Source: Clostridiales bacterium (GTDB lineage: Bacteria > Bacillota > Clostridia > TANB77 > CAG-508). Taken from it: 64,000 nt of DNA. The notes beneath the pieces were generated by a model. That model searched no databases, was not told the DNA's origin, and was given only the letters and a program-made list of their open reading frames with translations. Below, piece by piece: positions 55,014 through 63,912 of this stretch (position 1 is the first letter of the stretch; each line of letters starts with the position of its first letter). A program made the position numbers and the translations under genes. The stretch spans positions 55,571 through 119,570 of the forward strand of contig DPDV01000002.1 in assembly GCA_003534295.1 (NCBI GenBank). The letters run 5' to 3'.

Positions 55014-55090
55014 GTACCTGTAGTTTAACTGGATAGAGCAATCGATTTTCTTATCGAAAGATGGGGGTTCGAATCCTTCTGGGTACGCCA
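55014..55090 (+). tRNA. arginine-type tRNA with abnormal anticodon arm
   Basis: A 77-base tRNA with encoded CCA. Acceptor stem GTACCTG/TGGGTAC, D arm GTTT-AACTGGATA-GAGC (with A20, an arginine identity base) and T arm GGGGG-TTCGAAT-CCTTC are normal, and the D arm and overall layout resemble bacterial tRNA-Arg. The anticodon arm is odd. In standard numbering positions 27-31 and 39-43 (ATCGA, ATCGA) do not pair. TCGAT/ATCGA pairs perfectly but leaves a 6-base loop TTTCTT. The anticodon could thus be TCT (Arg) or TTC (Glu by standard counting), and base 37 is T, not a purine. Own promoter and terminator. Confidence 0.8.
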
Positions 55091-55099
55091 AATATACTT

Positions 55100-55148
55100 A
55101 ATCCGAAGAAAAATTCTAATAATTAGAACTTTTCTTCGGATTTTTTTA
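55100..55148 (+). terminator. terminator after the island tRNA
   Basis: AATCCGAAGAAAA and TTTTCTTCGGATT form a 13-bp stem with an inner TTCT/AGAA pair and a T7 run, ten bases after the CCA. Confidence 0.85.
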
Positions 55149-55163
55149 TTGGAGGATATCATA

Positions 55164-56705
55164 ATGATTTCAAAGCAAGAATTAATAGAAATAATAAATA
55201 GTTTAAAAATAAAATTCAATCCAGATATATTGGACAAACTTACTAAACGAGTTGAGAAAATGACAAATTCTGAATATTTAGAAATTTTAACAAAAGAAAA
55301 TATAAAAACAAGTAGTGATGCAGAGAAACGAATTGAAAATATGGTGCTAACTATGGAAAAAACTAGATTACAAAGACAAGAAGGGGAATATGAAGAACGC
55401 ATAACTCAAGATGATATATTAAATGATATTTTTCAAAGAGCGAGAAAATTAAATAATAGAAATGTAAAAGAAATAGGTTATTTTGTATATCATGAATTAT
55501 GTTTGCATTTTAAGGAAAATACGGAAAGTTTCTTTGAAGAAAGAAGAAAAAGAGTAGCTCACTATGATGATTTATTATCAGATGATTATAGTGGTATATG
55601 TAAAAATATGGCTGAAGTATATGCTGATATAATGCGAATGTTAGGACATGAAGTTAAATTAGTAGTAAGAGATCCAATCATATCAGAGTTTCCACATGTT
55701 GATGCTATATTATTTGATAACTTTAATGAAGAAAGATATTTTATGAACTTAATTGGCGATATATATAGAATTAGATCTAAAAGAATAAGTAAATTTTTTG
55801 GAGAACTACCAGATGCTGGATATAGAATGAGAATAGAAGAAATTTATGGGGAATTAACTTCGATTTGTGAAGATGAAATAAGAAAGATGGATAAGAATTT
55901 TGGATTTATGGGAGATGATGAGAAATATACAAATGAAATAGTAGATGAGTTAATTAATTATGAAGTAGATGAAGATTTAACGCTTTTTGAATTAGTGCAA
56001 AAATTTATCTCTAGTTCAAATACAGATTTAAAGACTATGGATAACACAGGTTATATAGAAACAACACAACATTTTAGAAATCCAATAGTAAAAATGGCGT
56101 TTAAAGGTTTAATTAGTAGAGAAGATTATTTTAATAAGGTTTTTGGGTGTGACTGCGTAAGAGATGAAAATTTAGCACATATGCAATGGTTGCTTATGGT
56201 ATGGGAAGAAATAAAGAATGAATTTAGATATTTTACATTTGAATCAGGGCAAAATACACTAACAGAAATTAGTAGAGATGAGATATTACAAGAATTGCAA
56301 AATGGAAATCTAAGAATATTAAAACCAGTAAAAAGTGATAGAACATTACCTATAGATGAATATGAACAAATTTTATTAAAGTATTTTAGTGTGGATGATA
56401 AACAGATAGAAAGTTTACTCCAAATGTATAAAAAACAAGTCGTAATTAATATCTTAAAAACTTTAAATGACAATGGTACAATATTAAGTGATGGAGACAT
56501 GGAAAAAAGATTGAGTCAAATAAAGACTATGCCATTTGAAGAGTTCAAACAGACCGAAACACAAATCTATAATTTATTAAAACAATTAAGTAAAAGGCAA
56601 TTTGGAGATACACAGGAAATAGAAACGAGAATAAGCAGAATGAGTAGTGCAATGGATAATAAAAATTTAGAAATTAGTGATACTTATCAAGAACTAGAAA
56701 TATAA
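55164..56705 (+). CDS. large protein with transglutaminase-like domain
   Basis: A 513-residue soluble protein. Residues 90-225 contain a transglutaminase/papain-like pattern: Cys146 in YSGICKNMAEVYADIMRMLG (compare GxCxxxA...LRxLG), then His178 and Asp180 in SEFPHVDAILFDNF. The N-terminal 90 and the last 290 residues are helical and unassigned. A TTG at 55149 is in frame, but GGAGG at 55151 serves the ATG at 55164. It lies directly after the tRNA. Peptide-bond formation, cleavage or protein cross-linking are all possible. Confidence 0.65.
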   Translation: MISKQELIEIINSLKIKFNPDILDKLTKRVEKMTNSEYLEILTKENIKTSSDAEKRIENMVLTMEKTRLQRQEGEYEERITQDDILNDIFQRARKLNNRNVKEIGYFVYHELCLHFKENTESFFEERRKRVAHYDDLLSDDYSGICKNMAEVYADIMRMLGHEVKLVVRDPIISEFPHVDAILFDNFNEERYFMNLIGDIYRIRSKRISKFFGELPDAGYRMRIEEIYGELTSICEDEIRKMDKNFGFMGDDEKYTNEIVDELINYEVDEDLTLFELVQKFISSSNTDLKTMDNTGYIETTQHFRNPIVKMAFKGLISREDYFNKVFGCDCVRDENLAHMQWLLMVWEEIKNEFRYFTFESGQNTLTEISRDEILQELQNGNLRILKPVKSDRTLPIDEYEQILLKYFSVDDKQIESLLQMYKKQVVINILKTLNDNGTILSDGDMEKRLSQIKTMPFEEFKQTETQIYNLLKQLSKRQFGDTQEIETRISRMSSAMDNKNLEISDTYQELEI

Positions 56706-56711
56706 GTAAAA

Positions 56712-56747
56712 TGGGAAGAGAAATTTGCATTTTTCTTCCCACTTTTT
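56712..56747. terminator. bidirectional terminator
   Basis: TGGGAAGAGAAAT and ATTTTTCTTCCCA form a hairpin with T-runs outward on both strands, between the convergent transglutaminase-like gene and argS. Confidence 0.8.
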
Positions 56748-56751
56748 AAGT

Positions 56752-58410
56752 CTAAATTTGGTCTAAAACTTCTATTCCAAGAATTCCAAGACCATTCTTT
56801 ATTACTTTGCTGATTGCTTTTACTAAGTACAAACGAGCATTTGTAAGTTCAGGGGTCGCATCATCAATGATTTTGCAATCATGATAGTATTTTCCGAACA
56901 ATTTTGTAAGAGAATATACATAAGATGCAATTCCATTAACTGAAAGTGTAGCAACAGATTTCGCTACTACATCCTTGAATTCGGTTAACTTTTTAATTAA
57001 CTCGTATTCCAAAGGATTGTTAAGCAACGAGAAATCTACATTGTCAGAAGGTTGCTTTTTATTAAGCATAGACATAATTCTTGCATAGTTATACTGAATA
57101 TACAAGCTAGAGTCGCCTTCAAAACTCAATACATTTTCCCAATCGAAAACAACATTTCTATCGCTTGAAGTTTTCAAAATAGCATATTTAACTGAACCAT
57201 AAGCGATTTTCTTTGCTTTTTCCGTATCAACTTTTCCGTATCTGCTTAACAAGCTGTCTGATACCTTTTGAAGTGATTCTTCCATAAATTCTTCTAAAAG
57301 AACAACTTTACCTTGACGAGTAGACATTTTGCCATCCGCCAAAAGTACAAAAGCATAGTGAACTACTTCAGGAGGAACGTACCCTAACATTTTCAATGCA
57401 GCAGAAATTTGTAAGAAATAGGTTTTTTGGTCTTCACCTAAAACGACAATATTTCTGTGAGAATCGCTTTGTACTTTATCAATAGTATAAGCAATATCTC
57501 TTAAAGGATACAAAGATGTTTTGTCCTGACGAGTAACAACCAAATAAGGATTTTTCAATGGAACATTATATCCATTTTGGTCAATTACTAATCTACCTGT
57601 TTCATCTTCAAATAAATTTCCGGTTCTTTGTAAATCTTCAAGAATTTCTTTAATTCTTCCATTTACTACATAGTCAGATTCATAATCAAAATGGTCGTAA
57701 GAAATTCCCAATTCATTAAATATTGCTACTTGTCCTTTTAAACAAATATCAACGATATGTTTGAATTTTTTTGCGACTTCAGGATTACCACTTTCCAACT
57801 CATGAAGTAAGTCAAAGACCTTTTGTTCAAATTCAGGATGATCTTTTAAATCATTATAAACTTGTACATATAAGGCAAGTAATTCTTCAAATTTTACATC
57901 TTTTTTACCTTCAGTAGCTAAAACAAGCATTGCAATTTGTTTGCCGATATCATTAACGAAATAATGTACATCGACATCATAGTCTTCAAATCTAAGCAAT
58001 CTTGTAATAGCATCACCAATAAGTGCATTTCTTGCTCTCCCGATATGTGGAGAGGCATTAGGATTGATACTGGTATGCTCAATAAAAGCAGTTTTTCTCT
58101 CACCTGAATGAGAAGAACCATAATTGGTTGTGGTGTTGATAGTATTCAATGTTTGTGAAAATAAGAACTGTTTTGACAAGAAAACATTGAAATATCCATT
58201 TACAGCTACTGTATGATCAACAGAAGGCAATGAAAAGCTATCAACAAGTTTTTGGGCGATGTCTTTCGGAGACATTCTTAAAATTTTAGCAAATGCAAAA
58301 CAAGGAACTGAGAAATCTCCAAATTCAACATTGCTAGGTGTTTGAACTTCGATAATATCTTTGTCAATATTAAGAAGTTCTGAGACTAAAGTTGCAATTT
58401 GCGTTTTCAT
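56752..58410 (-). CDS. argS: arginyl-tRNA synthetase (element-borne)
   Basis: Charges tRNA-Arg; class I synthetase. The 552-residue protein has the N-terminal additional domain typical of ArgRS (residues 1-85), the HIGH-type motif NASPHIGRARNALIGD near residue 118, KMSTRQG near 342 and the all-alpha anticodon domain with the C-terminal ISKVIKNGLGILGIEVLDQI. The longest frame starts at 58452, but AAAGGAG fits the ATG at 58410. Base composition is richer in G+C (33-45% in sampled lines) than the neighbours (about 23%), a sign of separate acquisition. No T-box seen upstream. Confidence 0.93.
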   Translation of the reverse strand: MKTQIATLVSELLNIDKDIIEVQTPSNVEFGDFSVPCFAFAKILRMSPKDIAQKLVDSFSLPSVDHTVAVNGYFNVFLSKQFLFSQTLNTINTTTNYGSSHSGERKTAFIEHTSINPNASPHIGRARNALIGDAITRLLRFEDYDVDVHYFVNDIGKQIAMLVLATEGKKDVKFEELLALYVQVYNDLKDHPEFEQKVFDLLHELESGNPEVAKKFKHIVDICLKGQVAIFNELGISYDHFDYESDYVVNGRIKEILEDLQRTGNLFEDETGRLVIDQNGYNVPLKNPYLVVTRQDKTSLYPLRDIAYTIDKVQSDSHRNIVVLGEDQKTYFLQISAALKMLGYVPPEVVHYAFVLLADGKMSTRQGKVVLLEEFMEESLQKVSDSLLSRYGKVDTEKAKKIAYGSVKYAILKTSSDRNVVFDWENVLSFEGDSSLYIQYNYARIMSMLNKKQPSDNVDFSLLNNPLEYELIKKLTEFKDVVAKSVATLSVNGIASYVYSLTKLFGKYYHDCKIIDDATPELTNARLYLVKAISKVIKNGLGILGIEVLDQI

Positions 58411-58726
58411 AAAAAACTCCTTTCTTAAATTTATGGCATTTGTAGTATGCAATCAGTAGTTTTATAAAGAAAAATAATCAAGTATAATAAAAAATGTTTT
58501 TCTTATACTGAAAATAATCTATTACCAACGAAATCTACATAAAAAGCATATCATAAAAACGTGGAAAAATCAAGGAAAATTAGCAATAAATGCCATATTA
58601 ATTAACTATTAAATATTCAAAAATATATTTTTTTAAAATTATAGCATATTAAAGACAAATTTCATAGTAATTTCGAAATAAAAAATAAAAACTTCCACGT
58701 CTAGTGAAAGTTTATTATTACTAAAG
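58411..58726. other. intergenic stretch upstream of argS
   Basis: About 315 very A/T-rich bases with no gene. TATAAT on the minus strand near 58640 has only a weak -35. An imperfect AAACTT...AAGTTT hairpin lies at 58689-58713. I see no T-box or known riboswitch. Confidence 0.4.
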
Positions 58727-59005
58727 TTATCTATTTTTTTGCATGTTATATAAATGATTAATAGTTTGTTTTATAAAATCCTTATTATCATCTTTTAATT
58801 TTGTATATGCAATTAGCATTTCATGGTCAAATACATCAATAGTATCGTTTAGCTTTTTTGCTTTGATAGATTTGTTAAAAATATAATTAGGAGTAATTTC
58901 TAGTATATTGCAAATGTCTATAATAAGAGGAATACTTCCAGATTAGAATTGTTTATTTGTGTCCCATAATGTTCCATCTAAATCAAAAATTAAAGTTCTA
59001 TTCAT
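58727..59005 (-). pseudogene. fused fragments of a HAD gene and an XRE-type regulator
   Basis: The minus strand starts MNRTLIFDLDGTLWDTNKQ (HAD motif I) and stops after 20 residues. In the same frame the DNA then reads SIPLIIDICNILEITPNYIF and continues, helical, to a stop at 58727, which is the C-terminal end of an XRE-family repressor (LxxICxxLxITPNYLF). Two unrelated gene ends have been joined, probably by deletion. Confidence 0.6.
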
Positions 59006-59032
59006 TATATTTCCCCTCAACAATTAAATTTA

Positions 59033-60152
59033 TTATTTTGTATTTTCAATCCATTCTTCAAAATCCTTTTTATTAATTTCTTTATTCAAATATTTCTTCT
59101 TCATAGCAGCTCCCTCTTTTTTATAATTCTCAAACTTTTCAATTGCTTTTTCAGTACCATAATGAGAAACAGAACTAGCCAAAGAAAGATACCTTTTCCT
59201 ATACATATCAAGCAACTCATCATCTTTTAATGATTTTTTATAACTTATTTGTTTCCCTAATTGTTTACAGGTCTTATTATCTTTAAAAATATTATTACAA
59301 TATTTAATATCCCTTAAATTTTCTGGAATAAAATATTTTCCGCAGTTTTTACATTGCTTAATTATATGGTGTTTATCTGATACAAACTCTTTAAATTCAA
59401 TTGCTAAAATACTTATAATATCAGAACTGCAAAAACAATATGGTATATTATACAAAGGTAAATTATATCCACATAAATAGTATGCACCAAAAGTAAAGTC
59501 TAATGATAGATCATTTATTAATCCAGAAATTTCAATAAAATCATTTTCTACATTATAGTTTTGCAAACGACTATAACGCTGTTTTTCATATTCATCATAT
59601 AATTTTGGATATTTTTTCTTAAATAAATCAAGTCTTTTTGGGGCTAAATTACTTTTTTGCTCAAAATATTCATCCCACTTTTTATCAAATTTTATTTCTT
59701 CAGGAGTAGGTGGCATAGATTCATAATCTTCATCAATATCATCTACAATCGATTTATCATAAGGTAAATTCAAATGTTTAAAAAATACATTTTGAACATT
59801 AATAAAATGTTCTTCTTCAGAACGCATAAGTTCAAATAAGCCTAAAAAATAATCGTTTTTATTTAATTTAAGACTAATGAAATTAATTCCTGATTTACTC
59901 TTTTCAGGATGCTTTTGGTAATACAAAGATGCATAACAATATTTTCTAATAAAATTTCCGAATATCTGCACTTTTAAAGTCTGTATTTAAAAAATTCAAA
60001 AGAAATGTTCCAATCGACATAACTTTGCATTTGAATACAGGTTCAGAATAATAAATTTCATCTGATTCATCTGTTTTATCTTTATGAATCATATCTCTAT
60101 ATAATAAAAATTCAGTATTGCTATTTCTATCAAAAGCAATATAAAAATCCAT
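59033..60152 (-). pseudogene. DUF6076-type protein, frameshifted near its N-terminus
   Basis: The first frame (60152-59946) gives MDFYIAFDRNSNTEFLLYRD to FLNTDFKSADIRKF and stops. The second (59971-59033, 312 residues) continues ...IRKYCYASLYYQ. Removing one T from the TTTT run near 59959 joins them as DIRKFIRKYCY, so this was one gene of about 370 residues. The C-terminal half has a zinc-ribbon pattern (CKNCGKYFIPENLRDIKYC, a later Cys) and a phage-integrase-like LLDMYRKRYLSLASSVSHYG. Such proteins are common on Clostridial mobile elements; function unknown. Confidence 0.65.
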
Positions 60153-60358
60153 AAACTACACTCCTATCAAACAACCACAAATCAATAAAAAATTTTTTTC
60201 TGTTGTATAGTGTTATTTCTGAAATCAAACAATTATAATCGTATTACAAGTTGTTTGACAATATTGTATTACAAAATACCGTAAAAGTCAAAAATAGCAC
60301 ATTGAAAAATATACAAAATATAATTGTCAAAAAGGCACAGCAAATATTTTGTATCATA

Positions 60359-60478
60359 ATTAGTTATAAGACATATAATGAAACTTCTGTCTGGCTAACA
60401 TGATGTAAAGGGATAGCTTCTTAGAAAAGAAGAGGAGGGCAAATCTCCTATGTGAATGACAATTCACTTATAACTAAT
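60359..60478 (+). ncRNA. possible structured RNA
   Basis: A 12-bp perfect closing stem (ATTAGTTATAAG at 60359-60370, CTTATAACTAAT at 60467-60478) encloses three perfect inner hairpins: CTTCTT-agaa-AAGAAG (60417-60432), AGGAG-ggcaaat-CTCCT (60433-60449) and GTGAAT-gaca-ATTCAC (60452-60467, last base shared). This is far more structure than the neighbouring DNA. It lies upstream of a small gene and the recombinases and matches no riboswitch I know. Confidence 0.5.
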
Positions 60479-60538
60479 GAATAAAAGTAATAAAATTTAT
60501 AGATTGATAATATGGTGTATAAAGGAGTTGGTGTTGGT

Positions 60539-60688
60539 GTGAATGATTACATAGAAGAAAAAACCACATATACCATAGATAATCAAGAATATACTGTAAT
60601 AGCACGAACTAAAAAAGATAATGACACAGAAAAAATATACAACATACTGAGTAGGTATGCTCTTCAAAAATTAAATAACATTAATTAA
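60539..60688 (+). CDS. 49-residue protein upstream of the recombinases
   Basis: A short frame with AAAGGAG at 60521-60527 and a GTG start; an in-frame ATG at 60512 lacks a site. The protein reads MNDYIEEKTTYTIDNQEYTV, then a basic stretch and a helix IYNILSRYALQKLNNIN. Small proteins with a TYxIxxxxYxV core before serine recombinases are common in Clostridial elements (TnpW-like), and this could be one. Function unknown. Confidence 0.55.
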   Translation: MNDYIEEKTTYTIDNQEYTVIARTKKDNDTEKIYNILSRYALQKLNNIN

Positions 60689-60759
60689 AAGATAGTAATT
60701 ATTTTGAAAAATGCTGGATATTATCAAAAATATTTTGTATAATCCATGTTACATAAAGG

Positions 60760-60802
60760 AATAGTTACTATCGCAAATCATAGGAAAGGGAGAGTAACTA
60801 TT
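60760..60802. promoter_or_regulatory. 10-bp inverted repeat abutting the recombinase start codon
   Basis: AATAGTTACT (60760-60769) and AGTAACTATT (60793-60802) flank the Shine-Dalgarno region GGAAAGGGAG, and the right arm ends at the base before the ATG. It could be an operator or an RNA hairpin controlling recombinase translation. Confidence 0.5.
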
Positions 60803-62368
60803 ATGGAAAATACAAAATATAAAGTAGCAGGTTATTTAAGATTATCAAAGGAAGATGGTGATAAAGAAGAAAGTGATAGTATTGTTAGTCAAAAAAGCAT
60901 TATAGAAAATAAAATAAAAGAGTTAGGAAAAGAATTTGAATTATATGATTTATACATAGATGATGGATATACTGGTTTAAACACAGATAGACCTTCATTC
61001 AAAAAAATGATTACAGATATTGAAAATGGTGTCGTTAATACTGTTATAACTAAAGACTTATCAAGACTTTCAAGAAATAGTTTTGAAGCTAACTATTACA
61101 TAGAAATATATTTTTTAGAAAAAAATATAAGATATATTTCAATTTTGGATAATGTAGATACATATTTAAAAAATTCAAATAATGATATGATACAATTTAA
61201 AACTCTAATTAATGACTGGTATAGTAAAGATATTTCGAGAAAAGTAAGAAGCGGTGTATGGGCTAGAAAAGAAAAAGGAATGTATTTAGCAGCAAAAGCA
61301 CCTTATGGATATAAGAAAAGCAAAGATAATAAAAATAAATTAGAGATAGATAAAGAGCAATCAAGAGTAATAAAGATGATTTTTAATATGTATGATGATG
61401 GAACAAAAATTACAGATATTGCTAAGTATTTGAAAGAAAAAAAAATATATTGCCCAGATTATTATGATTTTGGAGGAGCTAAAAACGGAGAGTATAATTG
61501 GAGAGATGAGGCTATTAGTAGAATCCTAAAAAACAAAGTTTATATTGGACATACAGAGTATGGTAAAAAGATTAATCTAAGCTATAAATCTAAAAAAGTA
61601 AAAATTATACCTAGAGAAGAATGGCAAATTGTAGAAAATACTCATCAGCCAATTATTTCTAAAGAACAATTTGAAAGAGTTCAAACTAAATTAAGTATTC
61701 ATAAAAAAACAAGACATAGAAAATATGAATGGAAATTAAATGGAATTGTATTTTGCAAAGAATGTGGAACAAAAATGGTAATCAAAGTAGTTCGTAATAA
61801 AGATGGAAACATTAAGTCTAAAAAAATATATTGTGGAACAGCAGTAAGAAAGAATAATACAATTGATTGTAACAGAAAGTATAAGTCAATTAACGAGGAC
61901 ATAGTAGATAAAATAGTTATAGCAAATGTAAAAGAAAAGTTAAGCAAAATAAGTAAAAGCGACAAATTGGAAAACTTAATTTTAAATCAGTATAATGAAA
62001 ATAGTACAAAGGTATATGATGATAATATAAAAATTCTTGAAAAGCAACTTGAGAAAACCGATAAGACAATAACTTCACTATATGAAGATTATAAAAATGA
62101 TATTATAGAAATTGATGATTATAAAAGATTTTATAAAACAGAAATAGAACGAAGAACAAACATAAAGAATAATCTTAATTCCATTTTAAAAGAAAAGGAA
62201 AAAAGACCAATAATAACAAAAGAAAGATTAATATCTATTATGAATGAATTATCTAATATTGAAAACTGGGACAGAGATAAACTATCTGAAATTATTTACA
62301 ATATAGAGATAGACAAGGATAATCATATTTATATTAATTACAGATATAATGTTTTTGATAAAGTATAG
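60803..62368 (+). CDS. large serine recombinase 1
   Basis: A 521-residue site-specific recombinase. The resolvase-type catalytic domain is residues 1-150 (VAGYLRLSKEDG, where Ser is the nucleophile; then DGYTGLNTDRPSFKKMITDI and TKDLSRLSRNSFEANYY). A recombinase domain follows (YGYKKSKDNKNKLEID, SRILKNKVYIGHTEYGK), then a zinc-ribbon (CKECGTKM...YCGTA...C) and a coiled-coil tail. An ATG at 60746 is in frame, but GGAAAGGGAG serves 60803. One of two recombinases that should move the element. Confidence 0.93.
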   Translation: MENTKYKVAGYLRLSKEDGDKEESDSIVSQKSIIENKIKELGKEFELYDLYIDDGYTGLNTDRPSFKKMITDIENGVVNTVITKDLSRLSRNSFEANYYIEIYFLEKNIRYISILDNVDTYLKNSNNDMIQFKTLINDWYSKDISRKVRSGVWARKEKGMYLAAKAPYGYKKSKDNKNKLEIDKEQSRVIKMIFNMYDDGTKITDIAKYLKEKKIYCPDYYDFGGAKNGEYNWRDEAISRILKNKVYIGHTEYGKKINLSYKSKKVKIIPREEWQIVENTHQPIISKEQFERVQTKLSIHKKTRHRKYEWKLNGIVFCKECGTKMVIKVVRNKDGNIKSKKIYCGTAVRKNNTIDCNRKYKSINEDIVDKIVIANVKEKLSKISKSDKLENLILNQYNENSTKVYDDNIKILEKQLEKTDKTITSLYEDYKNDIIEIDDYKRFYKTEIERRTNIKNNLNSILKEKEKRPIITKERLISIMNELSNIENWDRDKLSEIIYNIEIDKDNHIYINYRYNVFDKV

Positions 62369-62386
62369 TTATAGAATGGGATAACT

Positions 62387-63904
62387 ATGAAAGAATACAA
62401 AGCAGGAATTTATTTAAGATTATCAAAAGAAGATACGAATACGAATAATAGTATAGAGGCACAAAGAAATATTACTTTAAACTATGCTAAAAAACATAAT
62501 ATTAGTGTAATTAATGAATATGTAGATAACGGATATTCAGGGATTTTAGACTCAAGACCAGCTCTAAATAAAATGATAGTAGATATTTTAAGAAAAAAAA
62601 TAGATATGGTTATTGTTAAAGATTTATCGAGATTAACGAGAGATAAAAATAAAACAGGTTATTATACTGAAGTGTTTTTCCCAGATAATGATGTTAGGCT
62701 AATTTCTGTAACAGAATTTATAGATAGTGGCGAAAGATATGAAATTGATGATACTATAATGTTAAGAGGAATAATGAATCAAAGTTATGTAGCAGATATT
62801 TCTAAAAAGATAAAATCTGTAAAAACTGATATGAAGAAACAAGGTAAATATGTTGAAAAAAATGTACCATATGGATATAAAAAAGATGCTGAAGATAAGT
62901 ACAAAGTAGTCATAGATGAAACAGTTTCTGATAATGTGAAATTAATATATGAAATGTATTTGCAAGGCTATTCTCAAGGAGAGATTGCAAAATATTTAAC
63001 TAAACTGAAAATAGACACCCCTAAAAAATATAAAGGGCAAAATGTAACAATTAATGAATGGAGAAATGATAGCATAAGTAGAATTCTAAAAGATCCATTT
63101 TATACAGGAAAAATGATAATAAATAAATTATATACAGACTACAGAACAAAGAAAAAACACAAGACATCAAAAGAAGAATGGATTTTTAAAGAGAATACAC
63201 ATAAAGCCATAATTTCACAAGAACAATTTGATAAGGTCCAAGAAATACTAGAAGAAAAGTTTTATAAACCCAAAAATAAATATGAGTATTTATTAAAAGG
63301 ATTGGTATATTGTGGACATTGTAAAGCGAGAATGCAATACAAATATAGAACAAGAACTAAAATAAGAAATAAAGTATTAGATAAGCCCCAAAAATGTTGG
63401 TACTTTAAATGTAGAACGATTTATAAATTTCCTAGTATATGTGACAAAGGACATACAATTATGGAAAATACATTAAATGAAATAGTATTAAATGCTGTAA
63501 AACAAAAATTGAATACAATAAATATTAATATAGCCACAAACAAAATTGCTGATGAATATAGGAAAAATGATATAACTTATAGAGAAATGAAATTACTCAA
63601 AAACAATGAAACAAAAATAGATAATGAAATGAAAAAGCTATATAGTAAAAGAGTAGATGAAAAAATTTCAATAGAAGATTTTAAATCGCAATATGATGAA
63701 CTAAAAAGCGAATTAAAAGAAACTAAAAAATATTTAGAACAATTACAAGAAAAGAATAAAAACAAAATATCAGAAGAAAACTTAAAGAGAATTGTTATGG
63801 ATTTTAAACAAGGTAAAGAATTCACAAATGAAATATTAAAACAAATAATAAATAGAATTGAAGTATATGAAGATAAGAAAGTTGAGATAGAATTTAATTT
63901 TTAA
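62387..63904 (+). CDS. large serine recombinase 2
   Basis: A 505-residue recombinase of the same plan: AGIYLRLSKEDTNTNNSIEA with the catalytic Ser, DNGYSGILDSRPALNKMIVD, VKDLSRLTRDKNKTGYYTEV, a recombinase domain (RILKDPFYTGKMI), a zinc-ribbon (VYCGHCKARMQY, CRTIYKFPSICDKGH) and a coiled-coil tail. It follows recombinase 1 by 18 bases and lies next to the right end. The two are clearly different in sequence, so they are not a recent duplication; they may act together or with different roles. Confidence 0.93.
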   Translation: MKEYKAGIYLRLSKEDTNTNNSIEAQRNITLNYAKKHNISVINEYVDNGYSGILDSRPALNKMIVDILRKKIDMVIVKDLSRLTRDKNKTGYYTEVFFPDNDVRLISVTEFIDSGERYEIDDTIMLRGIMNQSYVADISKKIKSVKTDMKKQGKYVEKNVPYGYKKDAEDKYKVVIDETVSDNVKLIYEMYLQGYSQGEIAKYLTKLKIDTPKKYKGQNVTINEWRNDSISRILKDPFYTGKMIINKLYTDYRTKKKHKTSKEEWIFKENTHKAIISQEQFDKVQEILEEKFYKPKNKYEYLLKGLVYCGHCKARMQYKYRTRTKIRNKVLDKPQKCWYFKCRTIYKFPSICDKGHTIMENTLNEIVLNAVKQKLNTININIATNKIADEYRKNDITYREMKLLKNNETKIDNEMKKLYSKRVDEKISIEDFKSQYDELKSELKETKKYLEQLQEKNKNKISEENLKRIVMDFKQGKEFTNEILKQIINRIEVYEDKKVEIEFNF

Positions 63905-63912
63905 ACTAAAGC

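Noticed and set aside
50897..55090. Suppression of the S66 TAA by the island tRNA
   Set aside because: Reading UAA needs anticodon UUA. Neither reading of the loop (TCT or TTC) gives it.
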